DNA of 7,178 bases from Bacillota bacterium (GTDB lineage: Bacteria; Bacillota; Clostridia; Christensenellales; SZUA-584): the NCBI GenBank assembly GCA_023441905.1, contig JAEZNC010000176.1, positions 1-7,178 on the forward strand, written 5' to 3'. Both the position numbers and the translations under genes were made by a program. The notes under the pieces were generated by a model. It saw only the letters and a list, made by a program, of their open reading frames with translations, was not told the DNA's origin and searched no databases. This document shows, piece by piece, positions 1 to 5,772 of this stretch (positions are counted from its first letter, which is position 1; each line of letters opens with the position of its first letter).

Positions 1-302
1 TACTTGAGCAGTGCTTGTCCGATATTGCCCGCTCCCACAACCACGGCCCGATAAGGCTGGCCGATTGCGAGTATTTTCATAATCTCCTGCTTCAGGCGCC
101 CCACCTGATAACCATAACCCTGCTGCCCGAAACCGCCGAAACAGTTTAGGTCTCGCCTGATCTGGGACGCATTGAGGCTCATATCGTGGCTCATGCGGGA
201 TGACGACACGCGTTCAATCCCGGCCGTTTCCAGTTCGGACAGATATCGATAATATTTGGGCAGTCTGTGAATAACTGCGTCTGAAATCCTGTTTTCCTGC
301 AT
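1..302 (-). CDS. rex: Redox-sensing transcriptional repressor Rex (5' part; 3' end outside window)
   Basis: The leftward reading frame gives 100 residues from an ATG at 302 and runs off the left edge. Rex proteins are homodimeric repressors that sense the NADH/NAD+ ratio and release DNA when NADH binds, controlling fermentation and respiration genes. The N-terminal half is a winged helix: residues 32-53 include SSSRMSHDMSLNASQIRRDL, followed by the glycine-rich wing FGGFGQQGYGY (55-65). The Rossmann dinucleotide-binding domain then begins with VVVGAGNIGQALL (87-99), the GxGxxG loop of NAD(H) binding. All of this matches the family order. The rest of the roughly 210-residue protein lies outside the window. 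The start is supported by GGAGG at 311-315, eight bases upstream of the ATG. The gene is divergent from the membrane-protein gene at 548 and has its own promoter. Confidence 0.93.
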   Translation of the reverse strand, partial: MQENRISDAVIHRLPKYYRYLSELETAGIERVSSSRMSHDMSLNASQIRRDLNCFGGFGQQGYGYQVGRLKQEIMKILAIGQPYRAVVVGAGNIGQALLK

Positions 303-325
303 CAAACGCCCCTCCTTTTGGTTGC

Positions 326-355
326 ATTATATCATAACTAAGGTGATCAAACCAA
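326..355 (-). promoter_or_regulatory. rex promoter, extended -10, inside an inverted repeat
   Basis: On the minus strand a perfect TATAAT (326-331) is preceded by TG in the extended -10 position (TGATATAAT, 326-334). TTGGTT (350-355) lies 18 bp upstream as a weaker -35. Transcription would start near 319, giving a very short leader before the rex ribosome binding site. The 6-bp arms AGGTGA (341-346) and TCACCT (361-366) form an inverted repeat centred on the -35, so a repressor bound there could block this promoter. The promoter match is seen directly; the operator role is inferred. Confidence 0.65.
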
Positions 356-424
356 GCATTTCACCTCTATTGTCCCATTATTTACATATTGTTTAATTTG
401 TAGACTCACGGATCTCAAATCTGT

Positions 425-453
425 TTGACGGAAAAGATATGATAGAGTAGAAT
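425..453 (+). promoter_or_regulatory. Sigma-A-type promoter of the membrane-protein gene
   Basis: TTGACG (425-430) and TAGAAT (448-453) are separated by exactly 17 bp. Each differs from the vegetative consensus at one position. Transcription would begin near 460, leaving a leader of almost 90 nt before the ATG at 548. A small perfect inverted repeat, TCAAA-TCTG-TTTGA (415-428), overlaps the -35 and could be an operator, but short repeats like this also occur by chance. Confidence 0.65.
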
Positions 454-503
454 ATTTTTGTAAATTATGTGGCAGGGATCAGCCGTTTTCGTACGCTCGC
501 CTT

Positions 504-518
504 AAAGCCGATGGCTTT
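504..518 (+). other. Small leader hairpin
   Basis: AAAGCC-GAT-GGCTTT forms a perfect 6-bp stem with a three-base loop in the 5' untranslated region of the gene at 548. No T-run follows, so it is not an intrinsic terminator. It does not cover the ribosome binding site (GGGAGG, 537-542). I do not recognise a known riboswitch class in this leader. It may only stabilise the mRNA, or have no role. Confidence 0.3.
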
Positions 519-547
519 GATTATAAGATTGTATACGGGAGGTTCAA

Positions 548-1246
548 ATGAATAAAAATGGAAAGACATCCTCATTTGTGATGGGACTCATTGCCGGCAG
601 TTTAAACATTATAATAGGAATCATCGTCCTCATCGCCGGTGTCGCAGCAACCTCTATAGCTTCTTCGTATGGAGCAAATATCTTTGATTCAATTTGGCCT
701 GTCGCGTTGGTGTTCGTACTTACAATCATCAACCTCGTAGGCGGCTGCGTGGTATCCGCCAGCCGAATCGCGGGCGGTGTGATGATGATGGTCACAGGCC
801 TGCCGCTGCTTATCCTGTTTATCATCTTCACAATCAATTTGACATCCCAATTATCGGATTTCGGCTACTACTCTTACGGCTACAGCGGCACAGTCATTGT
901 CATCGCCGTTCTGATATTCATCACAGAGCTGCTCTCTATCATCGCCGCCATTATCGCGTTCAGCGGGCCAAAAGCCTTTGTCCCGTCTTACGGCCAGCCG
1001 TACCAGGGCTACGGTCAGCAGCCGTATCAGGGCTATGGGCAGCAGCCATATCAGAGCTATCCGCAGCAGCGGCAGTATCAAGGCTATCCCCAGCAGCCGT
1101 ACCAAGGGTATGGCCAGCAGCCATATCAGGGCTACGGGCAGCAGCCGTACCAAGGCTATCCCCAGCAGCCTGCACAAGCGCCCGTTCAGCCGCAGCCGCC
1201 GGCGGCAGCGCCGGACCAGAGCAGTGAAACGCCTGCGGATCTATAA
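548..1246 (+). CDS. Four-helix membrane protein with Tyr/Gln/Pro/Gly repeat tail
   Basis: I do not recognise this 232-residue protein as a named family; its layout resembles small four-helix Firmicute membrane proteins of unknown function such as the DUF4064 type. Four hydrophobic segments are visible at about residues 9-37, 48-69, 74-97 and 113-139. They are joined by short loops, with a Tyr/Gly-rich loop before the last helix. The tail from residue 147 consists of about seven and a half imperfect copies of YGQQPYQG or YPQQPYQG, then an Ala/Pro/Gln-rich end. The tail has almost no charge and is probably disordered, and would sit on one face of the membrane. GGGAGG at 537-542 sets the ATG start. 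The gene is single, with its own promoter and terminator. It converges on the sulfur-flavoprotein gene. Its function is unknown. Confidence 0.85.
   Translation: MNKNGKTSSFVMGLIAGSLNIIIGIIVLIAGVAATSIASSYGANIFDSIWPVALVFVLTIINLVGGCVVSASRIAGGVMMMVTGLPLLILFIIFTINLTSQLSDFGYYSYGYSGTVIVIAVLIFITELLSIIAAIIAFSGPKAFVPSYGQPYQGYGQQPYQGYGQQPYQSYPQQRQYQGYPQQPYQGYGQQPYQGYGQQPYQGYPQQPAQAPVQPQPPAAAPDQSSETPADL
989..1171 (+). repeat. In-frame tandem repeat, 24-bp unit (YGQQPYQG)
   Basis: About 7.5 imperfect copies of a 24-bp unit encode YGQQPYQG, with variants YPQQPYQG and YGQQPYQS and one 9-residue variant, YPQQRQYQG. The copies differ mostly at synonymous third positions (for example cag/caa, tac/tat, ggc/ggg). 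This suggests the protein repeat is kept by selection rather than having just expanded. Copy number could vary between strains by slippage or recombination without shifting the frame. Confidence 0.9.
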
Positions 1247-1260
1247 TATCATGATACACA

Positions 1261-1292
1261 AAGGCCTGTGCCGTTTGGCACAGGCCTTTTTT
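1261..1292 (+). terminator. Strong intrinsic terminator after the membrane-protein gene
   Basis: AAGGCCTGTGCC (1261-1272) and GGCACAGGCCTT (1277-1288) form a perfect 12-bp stem with a GTTT loop, and a T-run follows to 1292. It starts 14 bp after the stop codon. Read on the minus strand the same stem lies beyond the convergent gene at 1320, but there only a weak T-rich tract follows. It may therefore terminate that transcript less efficiently. Confidence 0.93.
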
Positions 1293-1319
1293 ACAGGTTT
1301 TTTAGGTCACCGTCGGCTT

Positions 1320-3770
1320 TTAAATAAACAGGTTGGTATCGCTGCTCTCCGCTGCACCGAGGTACGAGGCCACACCGGCGAGTTCCACGCCGTCGATCAG
1401 CTCTTCTTTGTGAATCCCCATCACATCCATTGACATCGTGCAGGCCACCAGCTTCACGCCGCTTTTCTTTGCCTGCGCAATCAGTTGATCCAGCGTGGCG
1501 ACGTTTTTCTTCTTCATGATGCCTTTCATCATTTTTGAGCCCATGCCCATCATGTTCATCTTGGATAGCTTGAGCTTCCCTGTGCCGCGCGGCATCATCG
1601 CGCCGAACATTTTTTCAATGAACGTTTTTTTCACCTTCACCTTTTCATGGCGGCGCAGGATGTTGAGCCCCCAGAAGGTGAAGAACATTGTCACGCGGCG
1701 GCCCATTGCGGCAGCCCCATTGGCGATGATGAAGCTCGCGAGTGCTTTGTCCATATCGCCGCTGAACACCACCATTGATTTGTCGTTGCCTGAAGATACC
1801 GACAACACATCGCCCGATTTATCGCCTTCCTCAAGGCCTTTTTTTATCCATACAGAAAAGCCCGCGTCTGTCTTCTCGCCCTTCAGATAGGTGTTTTGCG
1901 TACGCGCGCACCACGATGCCGCATCCGCAAAAAATCCGGGGTCGGTGGATGTGATGTTGATCACATCGCCGTCTTTGGCATCCAGCATGGCTTCATAAAG
2001 CTTGATCACGGGCCCCGGACACTGCAAACCGCACGCATCCACCTTGATGGTATGGCCTGTCGATGCCTTGGGTACGCTTTTGTCGGGTTTCACGGGTGCC
2101 GGTGCATCGGCACTCATTGTGTAATCCTTGCTCGCAATGCGGTACGTCGTGTAGCCGCCAGCCAGACTGCGCACATCCTTAAAACCGTTTTGCACGAGCA
2201 TGCGCGCCGCAATGTAAGCGCGTATGCCCACAGCACAATAGAGGATGTATGTTTTGTCTTTGTCCAGCGTCTGCATCTTTTCCCTCATATTGTCCACAGG
2301 AATATTGATGCTGCCGGGAACTGCACCCATCGCAACTTCGGCGGGTGTCCGCACATCCAGATAAACCGCTTCACCGCCAAGCGTTTTCAGCTCGCCGAAC
2401 GTGATGGTTTTTACCAAACCGGAAAGCACATTATCAGACAAGAAACCGGCCATATTCACAGGATCTTTTGCGGATGAATACGGCGGCGCGTAGCAAAGTT
2501 CAAGCTCCTCAAGATCGTAGATGGTTGCGTTGAAATGCATGGCCGACGCCACCACATCAATGCGCTTTTCCACGCCCTTATACCCCACAGCCTGCGCGCC
2601 GAGCACGCGCCCGTCCGGCTTTGAGAATATGAGTTTGAGAGTGAGCGGCATACCGCCAGGGTAATAGCCCGCGTGAGACAGCGGGTGAATCACCGTCACA
2701 CCAAAATCTTCACCGATTTTTTTGCCCGCGTTTTTGAGCTGCTTTTCATTGAGTCCTGTGGAGGCCACCGTCATATCAAACACTTTGGCCACAGAAGACC
2801 CGAGCGTTCCTTTGTATTTTCTGTTCATGCCGCAGATGTTGTCCGCGGCCATGCGGCCCATTTTGTTGGCCGGTCCAGCAAGCGGAATCATCGCTTTTTC
2901 ATGCGTCACGTAGTTTTCAACTTCCACCGCGTCACCCGCGGCGTATATGTTCTCATCAGACGTCTTTAAATAGTCATCCACCACAATGCCGCCGCGCGTG
3001 CCGATCTTCAGACCGCTCTCTACGGCGAGCGATGCGTTCGGCTTCACGCCGATGGCCAAAATCACTATATCAGCGGGAATGCTGTGCTTATCTGTCACCA
3101 CGGTCACGCCGCTTGCGGACTCCTCAAAGCGTTCCACGCGTTCACCGAGCGCGAGCGTCACACCGTTGTCCGCAAGGTGCTTATGCAGCATCTGCGCCAT
3201 TTCAAAATCGATCGGCGGCATCACCTGATCGAGCATTTCGACCAGAGTCACCGACAATCCCGCCTCTTTAAGGTTTTCGACCATCTCAACACCGATGAAG
3301 CCGCCGCCCACCACTACGGCGTTTTTGGCCTCCGTCCGATTCATGAGCTCTATGATCTCGTCCATATCGGGAATGTTCCAAAGTGTTTTAACCCGCTCGC
3401 TGCCGATACCCGGCAGGTTCGGCACAACCGGCGTGGACCCCGGCGACAGCACCAGCACATCATAGCTTTCTTCATATGTCTGTCCGTCACGCGTCACTGA
3501 AACGGTTTTGGCTTCTCTGTTAATGCTTTTCACTTCACTGTTCACGCGCACATCCACATTGAACCGCGCATGAAAAGACTGCGGGGTTTGGAGCAGCAGC
3601 TTTTCGCGTTTGTCAATCACGCGGCCCACATGATAAGGAAGGCCGCAATTTGCGAACGAAATATAAGGCCCTTTTTCAATCATGATGATCTCGACCCATT
3701 CATCAAGTCTTCTTAAACGTGCCGCGCAGCTCGCGCCGCCGGCCACACCGCCGACAATAACAACTTTCAT
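1320..3770 (-). CDS. CoA-disulfide reductase-like flavoprotein fused to rhodanese, TusA and DsrE-like domains
   Basis: This 816-residue cytoplasmic fusion probably reduces CoA-disulfide, persulfide or polysulfide and passes sulfur between its own domains. Residues 1-450 are a pyridine-nucleotide-disulfide oxidoreductase. They contain the FAD loop VGGVAGGASCAA (6-17), the single redox cysteine C42 in SFANCGLPY, the NAD(P)H loop VVVGGGFIGVEM (152-163), the second FAD motif IYAAGDAVEV (275-284), and tyrosines Y427/Y431 near the position used in CoA-disulfide reductases. A rhodanese domain (about 456-544) has its catalytic cysteine at C512 in YCAVGIR. A TusA domain (575-643) has CGLQCPGP with C580 and C584. 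A DsrE-like domain (663-816) has a Met/Lys-rich stretch and C777 in ACTMSMDVMG. AGAGAGG just upstream supports the ATG. It lies downstream of the Fe-S protein gene, probably in one transcript. The domain assignment is secure; the exact substrate is not. Confidence 0.93.
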   Translation of the reverse strand: MKVVIVGGVAGGASCAARLRRLDEWVEIIMIEKGPYISFANCGLPYHVGRVIDKREKLLLQTPQSFHARFNVDVRVNSEVKSINREAKTVSVTRDGQTYEESYDVLVLSPGSTPVVPNLPGIGSERVKTLWNIPDMDEIIELMNRTEAKNAVVVGGGFIGVEMVENLKEAGLSVTLVEMLDQVMPPIDFEMAQMLHKHLADNGVTLALGERVERFEESASGVTVVTDKHSIPADIVILAIGVKPNASLAVESGLKIGTRGGIVVDDYLKTSDENIYAAGDAVEVENYVTHEKAMIPLAGPANKMGRMAADNICGMNRKYKGTLGSSVAKVFDMTVASTGLNEKQLKNAGKKIGEDFGVTVIHPLSHAGYYPGGMPLTLKLIFSKPDGRVLGAQAVGYKGVEKRIDVVASAMHFNATIYDLEELELCYAPPYSSAKDPVNMAGFLSDNVLSGLVKTITFGELKTLGGEAVYLDVRTPAEVAMGAVPGSINIPVDNMREKMQTLDKDKTYILYCAVGIRAYIAARMLVQNGFKDVRSLAGGYTTYRIASKDYTMSADAPAPVKPDKSVPKASTGHTIKVDACGLQCPGPVIKLYEAMLDAKDGDVINITSTDPGFFADAASWCARTQNTYLKGEKTDAGFSVWIKKGLEEGDKSGDVLSVSSGNDKSMVVFSGDMDKALASFIIANGAAAMGRRVTMFFTFWGLNILRRHEKVKVKKTFIEKMFGAMMPRGTGKLKLSKMNMMGMGSKMMKGIMKKKNVATLDQLIAQAKKSGVKLVACTMSMDVMGIHKEELIDGVELAGVASYLGAAESSDTNLFI

Positions 3771-3812
3771 AAGGTTACCTCTCTTCCTGTAATGTCACTG
3801 ATGATTAAATGA

Positions 3813-3934
3813 GGAATATTGGATTGGCGAGCAGATTACGTGTTCTGCAAGGAACGAAATCGAGGAATAGCAGCGCTATTTTGAGATTTCAGTGACGCCG
3901 CAGAGCGCGGAATCTGCCGTCAAGACGGCATTCC
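3813..3934. repeat. Long interrupted palindrome / candidate structured RNA element
   Basis: This non-coding stretch between two same-strand genes can fold into one long hairpin. TTGGCG (3824-3829) pairs with CGTCAA (3918-3923). After a bulged A, GCAGATT (3831-3837) pairs with AATCTGC (3911-3917). After an A/G mismatch, CGTGTTCTGC (3839-3848) pairs with GCAGAGCGCG (3900-3909) with some G-U pairs. Then comes an asymmetric internal loop (AAGGAAC, 3849-3855, against 3891-3899). Inside it GAAATC pairs with GATTTC (3856-3861/3885-3890), and AATAGC-AGC-GCTATT (3866-3880) closes the tip. GGAAT/ATTCC (3813-3817/3930-3934) may extend the base. There is no T-run, so it is not a simple terminator. It resembles, from memory and unverified, a palindromic element repeated in many clostridial genomes. 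The transcribed strand is unknown. Confidence 0.7.
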
Positions 3935-3937
3935 GAA

Positions 3938-4129
3938 TTAATCAGCGGTGACGAGTGACAGAGCGCCCATCGGGCAAAACCGTACGCATTTCCCGCACGC
4001 GATGCATTTATCCTGATCGGCCACAGGCGCATAAAACCCCTGCTGTGATAAGGCCTCAACCGGACAAACTTTGACAGACGGGCACGGATGGTTTTGCGGG
4101 CACCTTCGCTGATCCACTCCTAATTTCAT
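3938..4129 (-). CDS. Small 4Fe-4S ferredoxin-like protein with atypical first cysteine motif
   Basis: This 63-residue protein is a probable electron carrier. Residues 42-53 hold a classical CxxCxxCxxxCP cluster motif (C42, C45, C48, C52). The N-terminal half has only C10, C16 and C22-P, spaced C-x5-C-x5-CP, in RRCPQNHPCPSVKVCPVEAL. That gives seven cysteines, one short of two full 4Fe-4S clusters. Either there is one cluster, or a second one uses a non-cysteine ligand (H14 is nearby) or is a 3Fe-4S cluster. The ATG at 4129 is preceded by AGGAG at 4138-4142. The gene lies first in a same-strand pair with the sulfur flavoprotein, so it may give or take electrons for that enzyme. This partnership is inferred from position only. 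Confidence 0.85.
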   Translation of the reverse strand: MKLGVDQRRCPQNHPCPSVKVCPVEALSQQGFYAPVADQDKCIACGKCVRFCPMGALSLVTAD

Positions 4130-4200
4130 TTATACCACTCCTCGATAAAAATTAAAATCGATACTTTTTTCACAAGATTTAATTTAAAGTAAACTAATTC

Positions 4201-4230
4201 AAATTACCGTGACATTATCACGCATGTGAA
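4201..4230 (-). promoter_or_regulatory. Candidate promoter and operator for the Fe-S/sulfur flavoprotein pair
   Basis: On the minus strand TTCACA (4225-4230) and TAATTT (4201-4206) lie 18 bp apart, a fair -35 match and a modest -10 match. The spacer contains a perfect inverted repeat, CGTGA-CATTA-TCACG (4208-4222). With GTGA at 4226-4229 there are three alternating half-sites, GTGA/TCAC/GTGA. A regulator bound here would cover the promoter. The half-sites resemble those of the CRP/FNR family and of Rex (GTGA...TCAC), but the 5-bp spacing is not the usual 6 bp. The transcription start would be near 4195, leaving a leader of about 65 nt. Confidence 0.4.
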
Positions 4231-4429
4231 ATCAATGAAGCGCCATCCCTGCTATTTTCATCTTTTTTTACATAATTCATTATAAAAATCGCATGCGTCC
4301 GTTTTAAATTTTTGTTTCTTTTTGCGAAAATACTTAGCCTGTGCATTTATTAACAGGTTTTTTTATTCCGTTTCTGCAAAAACTAAGCGCAAAGTATAGA
4401 AACAGCATTAAAAGAAAGGAATAAGAAAA

Positions 4430-4648
4430 ATGGCATCTGGAAAGAGAAAATACGGACCCGATCATCCGTGGACAAAATTTAAATTTGAATGCGCTAACGA
4501 AATCGGCATGTCGCAGTTTTGCAAAGAGAAAAACGACGAATACAAAGGCAACCTGCCTGCCAAAGTGAACGGTGCCCAAGGCGGCCCCATCGGCGGCGAA
4601 ATGGTGAAGCGCATGATCCAAATGGCTGAAAAACAAAAGGGCCTCTGA
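4430..4648 (+). CDS. Divergent alpha/beta-type small acid-soluble spore protein
   Basis: SASPs of this type coat and protect DNA in the dormant spore and are degraded by the GPR protease at germination. The 72-residue protein has the two family blocks. FKFECANEIG (17-26) corresponds to the first helix and GPR cleavage region (KYE-IA-E-G in typical members), and GGPIGGEMVKRMIQMAEKQ (51-69) corresponds to the GGEITKRL-type second block. It differs from classical members by a basic N-terminus (residues 1-16), a longer charged linker (27-50), and two cysteines, C21 and C31. C21 lies next to the expected cleavage point. AAAGGA (4415-4420) precedes the ATG. The gene is monocistronic, typical of SASP genes, with a terminator behind it. 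I could not find a convincing sigma-G promoter in the AT-rich 4231-4429 stretch, which otherwise shows nothing I can name. Confidence 0.82.
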   Translation: MASGKRKYGPDHPWTKFKFECANEIGMSQFCKEKNDEYKGNLPAKVNGAQGGPIGGEMVKRMIQMAEKQKGL

Positions 4649-4659
4649 TTGAGCCCTTT
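4636..4659 (+). other. Stem-loop spanning the SASP stop codon
   Basis: AAAGGGC (4636-4642) and GCCCTTT (4653-4659) form a perfect 7-bp stem around a loop containing the TGA stop (4646-4648). No T-run follows directly. It precedes the stronger terminator at 4684 and may protect the 3' end of the spore mRNA or simply be a degenerate terminator. Confidence 0.45.
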
Positions 4660-4683
4660 GGGAACAAAGGTTAATGCATTTGC

Positions 4684-4708
4684 AGCCCCCTTCTCAGGGG
4701 GCTTTTTT
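4684..4708 (+). terminator. Intrinsic terminator between SASP gene and fliY
   Basis: AGCCCCCT (4684-4691) and AGGGGGCT (4696-4703) form a perfect 8-bp GC-rich stem with a TCTC loop, and a T-run extends to 4708. The T-run reaches the last base of the convergent fliY stop codon (4708-4710). On the minus strand the stem follows fliY immediately but no U-rich tail follows it. It is therefore clearly a terminator for the SASP gene and only possibly for the flagellar operon. Confidence 0.92.
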
Positions 4709-5772
4709 CAGCCTTCTTTGTTCTGTTCCGATGTGATTTCCGTGATACGAACGCCGTAATTATCGTCGATCACCACAACCTCGCCTTTGGCGAACAATTT
4801 GCCGTTGACAAGCACGTCCACCATTTCACCCGCCAGCCTGTCCAGAACGATGATGGACCCGCGGTTAAACTCCAGAATTTCTTTAATGCTTTTACGCGTC
4901 TTGCCGAGCACAACCGTCACATGGAGCGGCACATCGATGATCAGATCGATATTTTTACTCATCTCGGGATGCTCCATAAAAAAGTCGCTGCCCTTGTTGT
5001 CAAACGATTCGAATTTTACCGCTTTTAATTCAACCTTCTCTTCGTTTCGCATCCTTATATCATCCTTTTCCTTTGCTCTCGGTACCGCGGGTGCCGCTTC
5101 TACCGGCCTGACCGGCGGCTGCGGCGGTGCAGGTGGTATCGGCTGTGCCGCCGCTGTTTCCTTGGTCTCTCCGACCAGTTTGCGCACAAGATTTCTGCCA
5201 AACGCAAAAGGCATAATCTGCACAAGGTTGCTGACGAGCAAGTCCTCTATCTCAAGGCGAAAGCTTGTTTTGATAAGCAGTTCGCCGCTCGAATCCGATA
5301 CCGTATCCCGGGTGATCTCCCGGACAACAGGCGGTGAAATATTGATGTTCACGTGCAGCAGATCCGCAAGCGATGTGGAGGACGAACCGACCATCTGGTT
5401 CATCACTTCACTGATAGCGCTTAAATACAGCTCTTCCACATCAGTATCCGAACCGACCAGAACCTTTGTAATCGAGAGCGCGTCATCCTTCTTCAACAAA
5501 AACACATTGGTGCCGTCAACGCCTTGGGTGTACGATACCTCGGTGGCGACCATGGGCTTATCATAATCGTCGAGATACTCATTGCCTCTGCAGGTGCTCA
5601 CCCGCGGCGTGGTGATATTCACCCGCTTCCCAAGCAAAGTCGATAACGTCGTGGCCGATGTTCCCATGCATATATTGCCGATTTCTCCGAGCGTGTCCTT
5701 TTCCAGCTCGGAAAGGGTAATATCCTCAATGCTGCTGATAAGCTCGTTATCGTTCGACGGTGTCTGACTCAT
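4708..5772 (-). CDS. fliY: Flagellar motor switch phosphatase FliY
   Basis: FliY is part of the cytoplasmic C-ring and removes phosphate from CheY-P at the motor. I place the start at the ATG at 5772 (354 residues). GGAGGAGGG lies just upstream, and the family sequence begins here; a frame extension to 5865 would add 31 unrelated residues that overlap fliM further. Residues about 20-200 are a CheC-like phosphatase domain with two E-x-x-N active-site helices, GEIGNICMG (E30/N33) and SEVMNQMVG (E122/N125). A Pro/Ala-rich linker (203-245) follows, then the peptide VELKAVKFESFD (247-258). The C-terminal FliN/SpoA domain (about 274-348) includes IIDVPLHVTVVLGKT. The start codon lies within the end of fliM (26-bp overlap), which suggests translational coupling. 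Unlike Bacillus FliY, no N-terminal EIDALL-type CheY-binding peptide is visible. Confidence 0.93.
   Translation of the reverse strand: MSQTPSNDNELISSIEDITLSELEKDTLGEIGNICMGTSATTLSTLLGKRVNITTPRVSTCRGNEYLDDYDKPMVATEVSYTQGVDGTNVFLLKKDDALSITKVLVGSDTDVEELYLSAISEVMNQMVGSSSTSLADLLHVNINISPPVVREITRDTVSDSSGELLIKTSFRLEIEDLLVSNLVQIMPFAFGRNLVRKLVGETKETAAAQPIPPAPPQPPVRPVEAAPAVPRAKEKDDIRMRNEEKVELKAVKFESFDNKGSDFFMEHPEMSKNIDLIIDVPLHVTVVLGKTRKSIKEILEFNRGSIIVLDRLAGEMVDVLVNGKLFAKGEVVVIDDNYGVRITEITSEQNKEG

Noticed and set aside
454..547. Riboswitch in the long leader of the 548 gene (c-di-GMP type considered)
   Set aside because: Only one short hairpin (504-518) is clear. The conserved bases and paired helices of the c-di-GMP-I class could not be found, and no terminator or anti-terminator pair is visible.
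989..1171. CRISPR-like regularly spaced repeats
   Set aside because: The 24-bp units are contiguous with no unique spacers, and they lie in frame inside a convincing membrane-protein gene. They are a coding tandem repeat.
1495..3500. Several open frames on the plus strand opposite the sulfur flavoprotein
   Set aside because: They are antisense to a long, well-conserved multidomain gene, have no good ribosome binding sites, and have odd His/Arg-rich composition. They are shadows of the real gene.
3918..3929. Intrinsic terminator CCGTCAAGACGG after the Fe-S protein gene
   Set aside because: The stem is short, its loop is tight, and no T-run follows on either strand. The same bases pair better as the base of the large palindrome.
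4372..4400. Promoter for the SASP gene using TATAGA at 4395-4400
   Set aside because: The -10 is fair but the sequence 17 bp upstream (TTCTGC) is a poor -35. A sigma-G-like pair expected for a SASP gene was also not found at correct spacing.
4334..4636. Minus-strand frame opposite the SASP gene
   Set aside because: It lies across the SASP gene and its leader, has a low-complexity Phe/Leu-rich sequence, and shows no family match. The plus-strand SASP explains the region.
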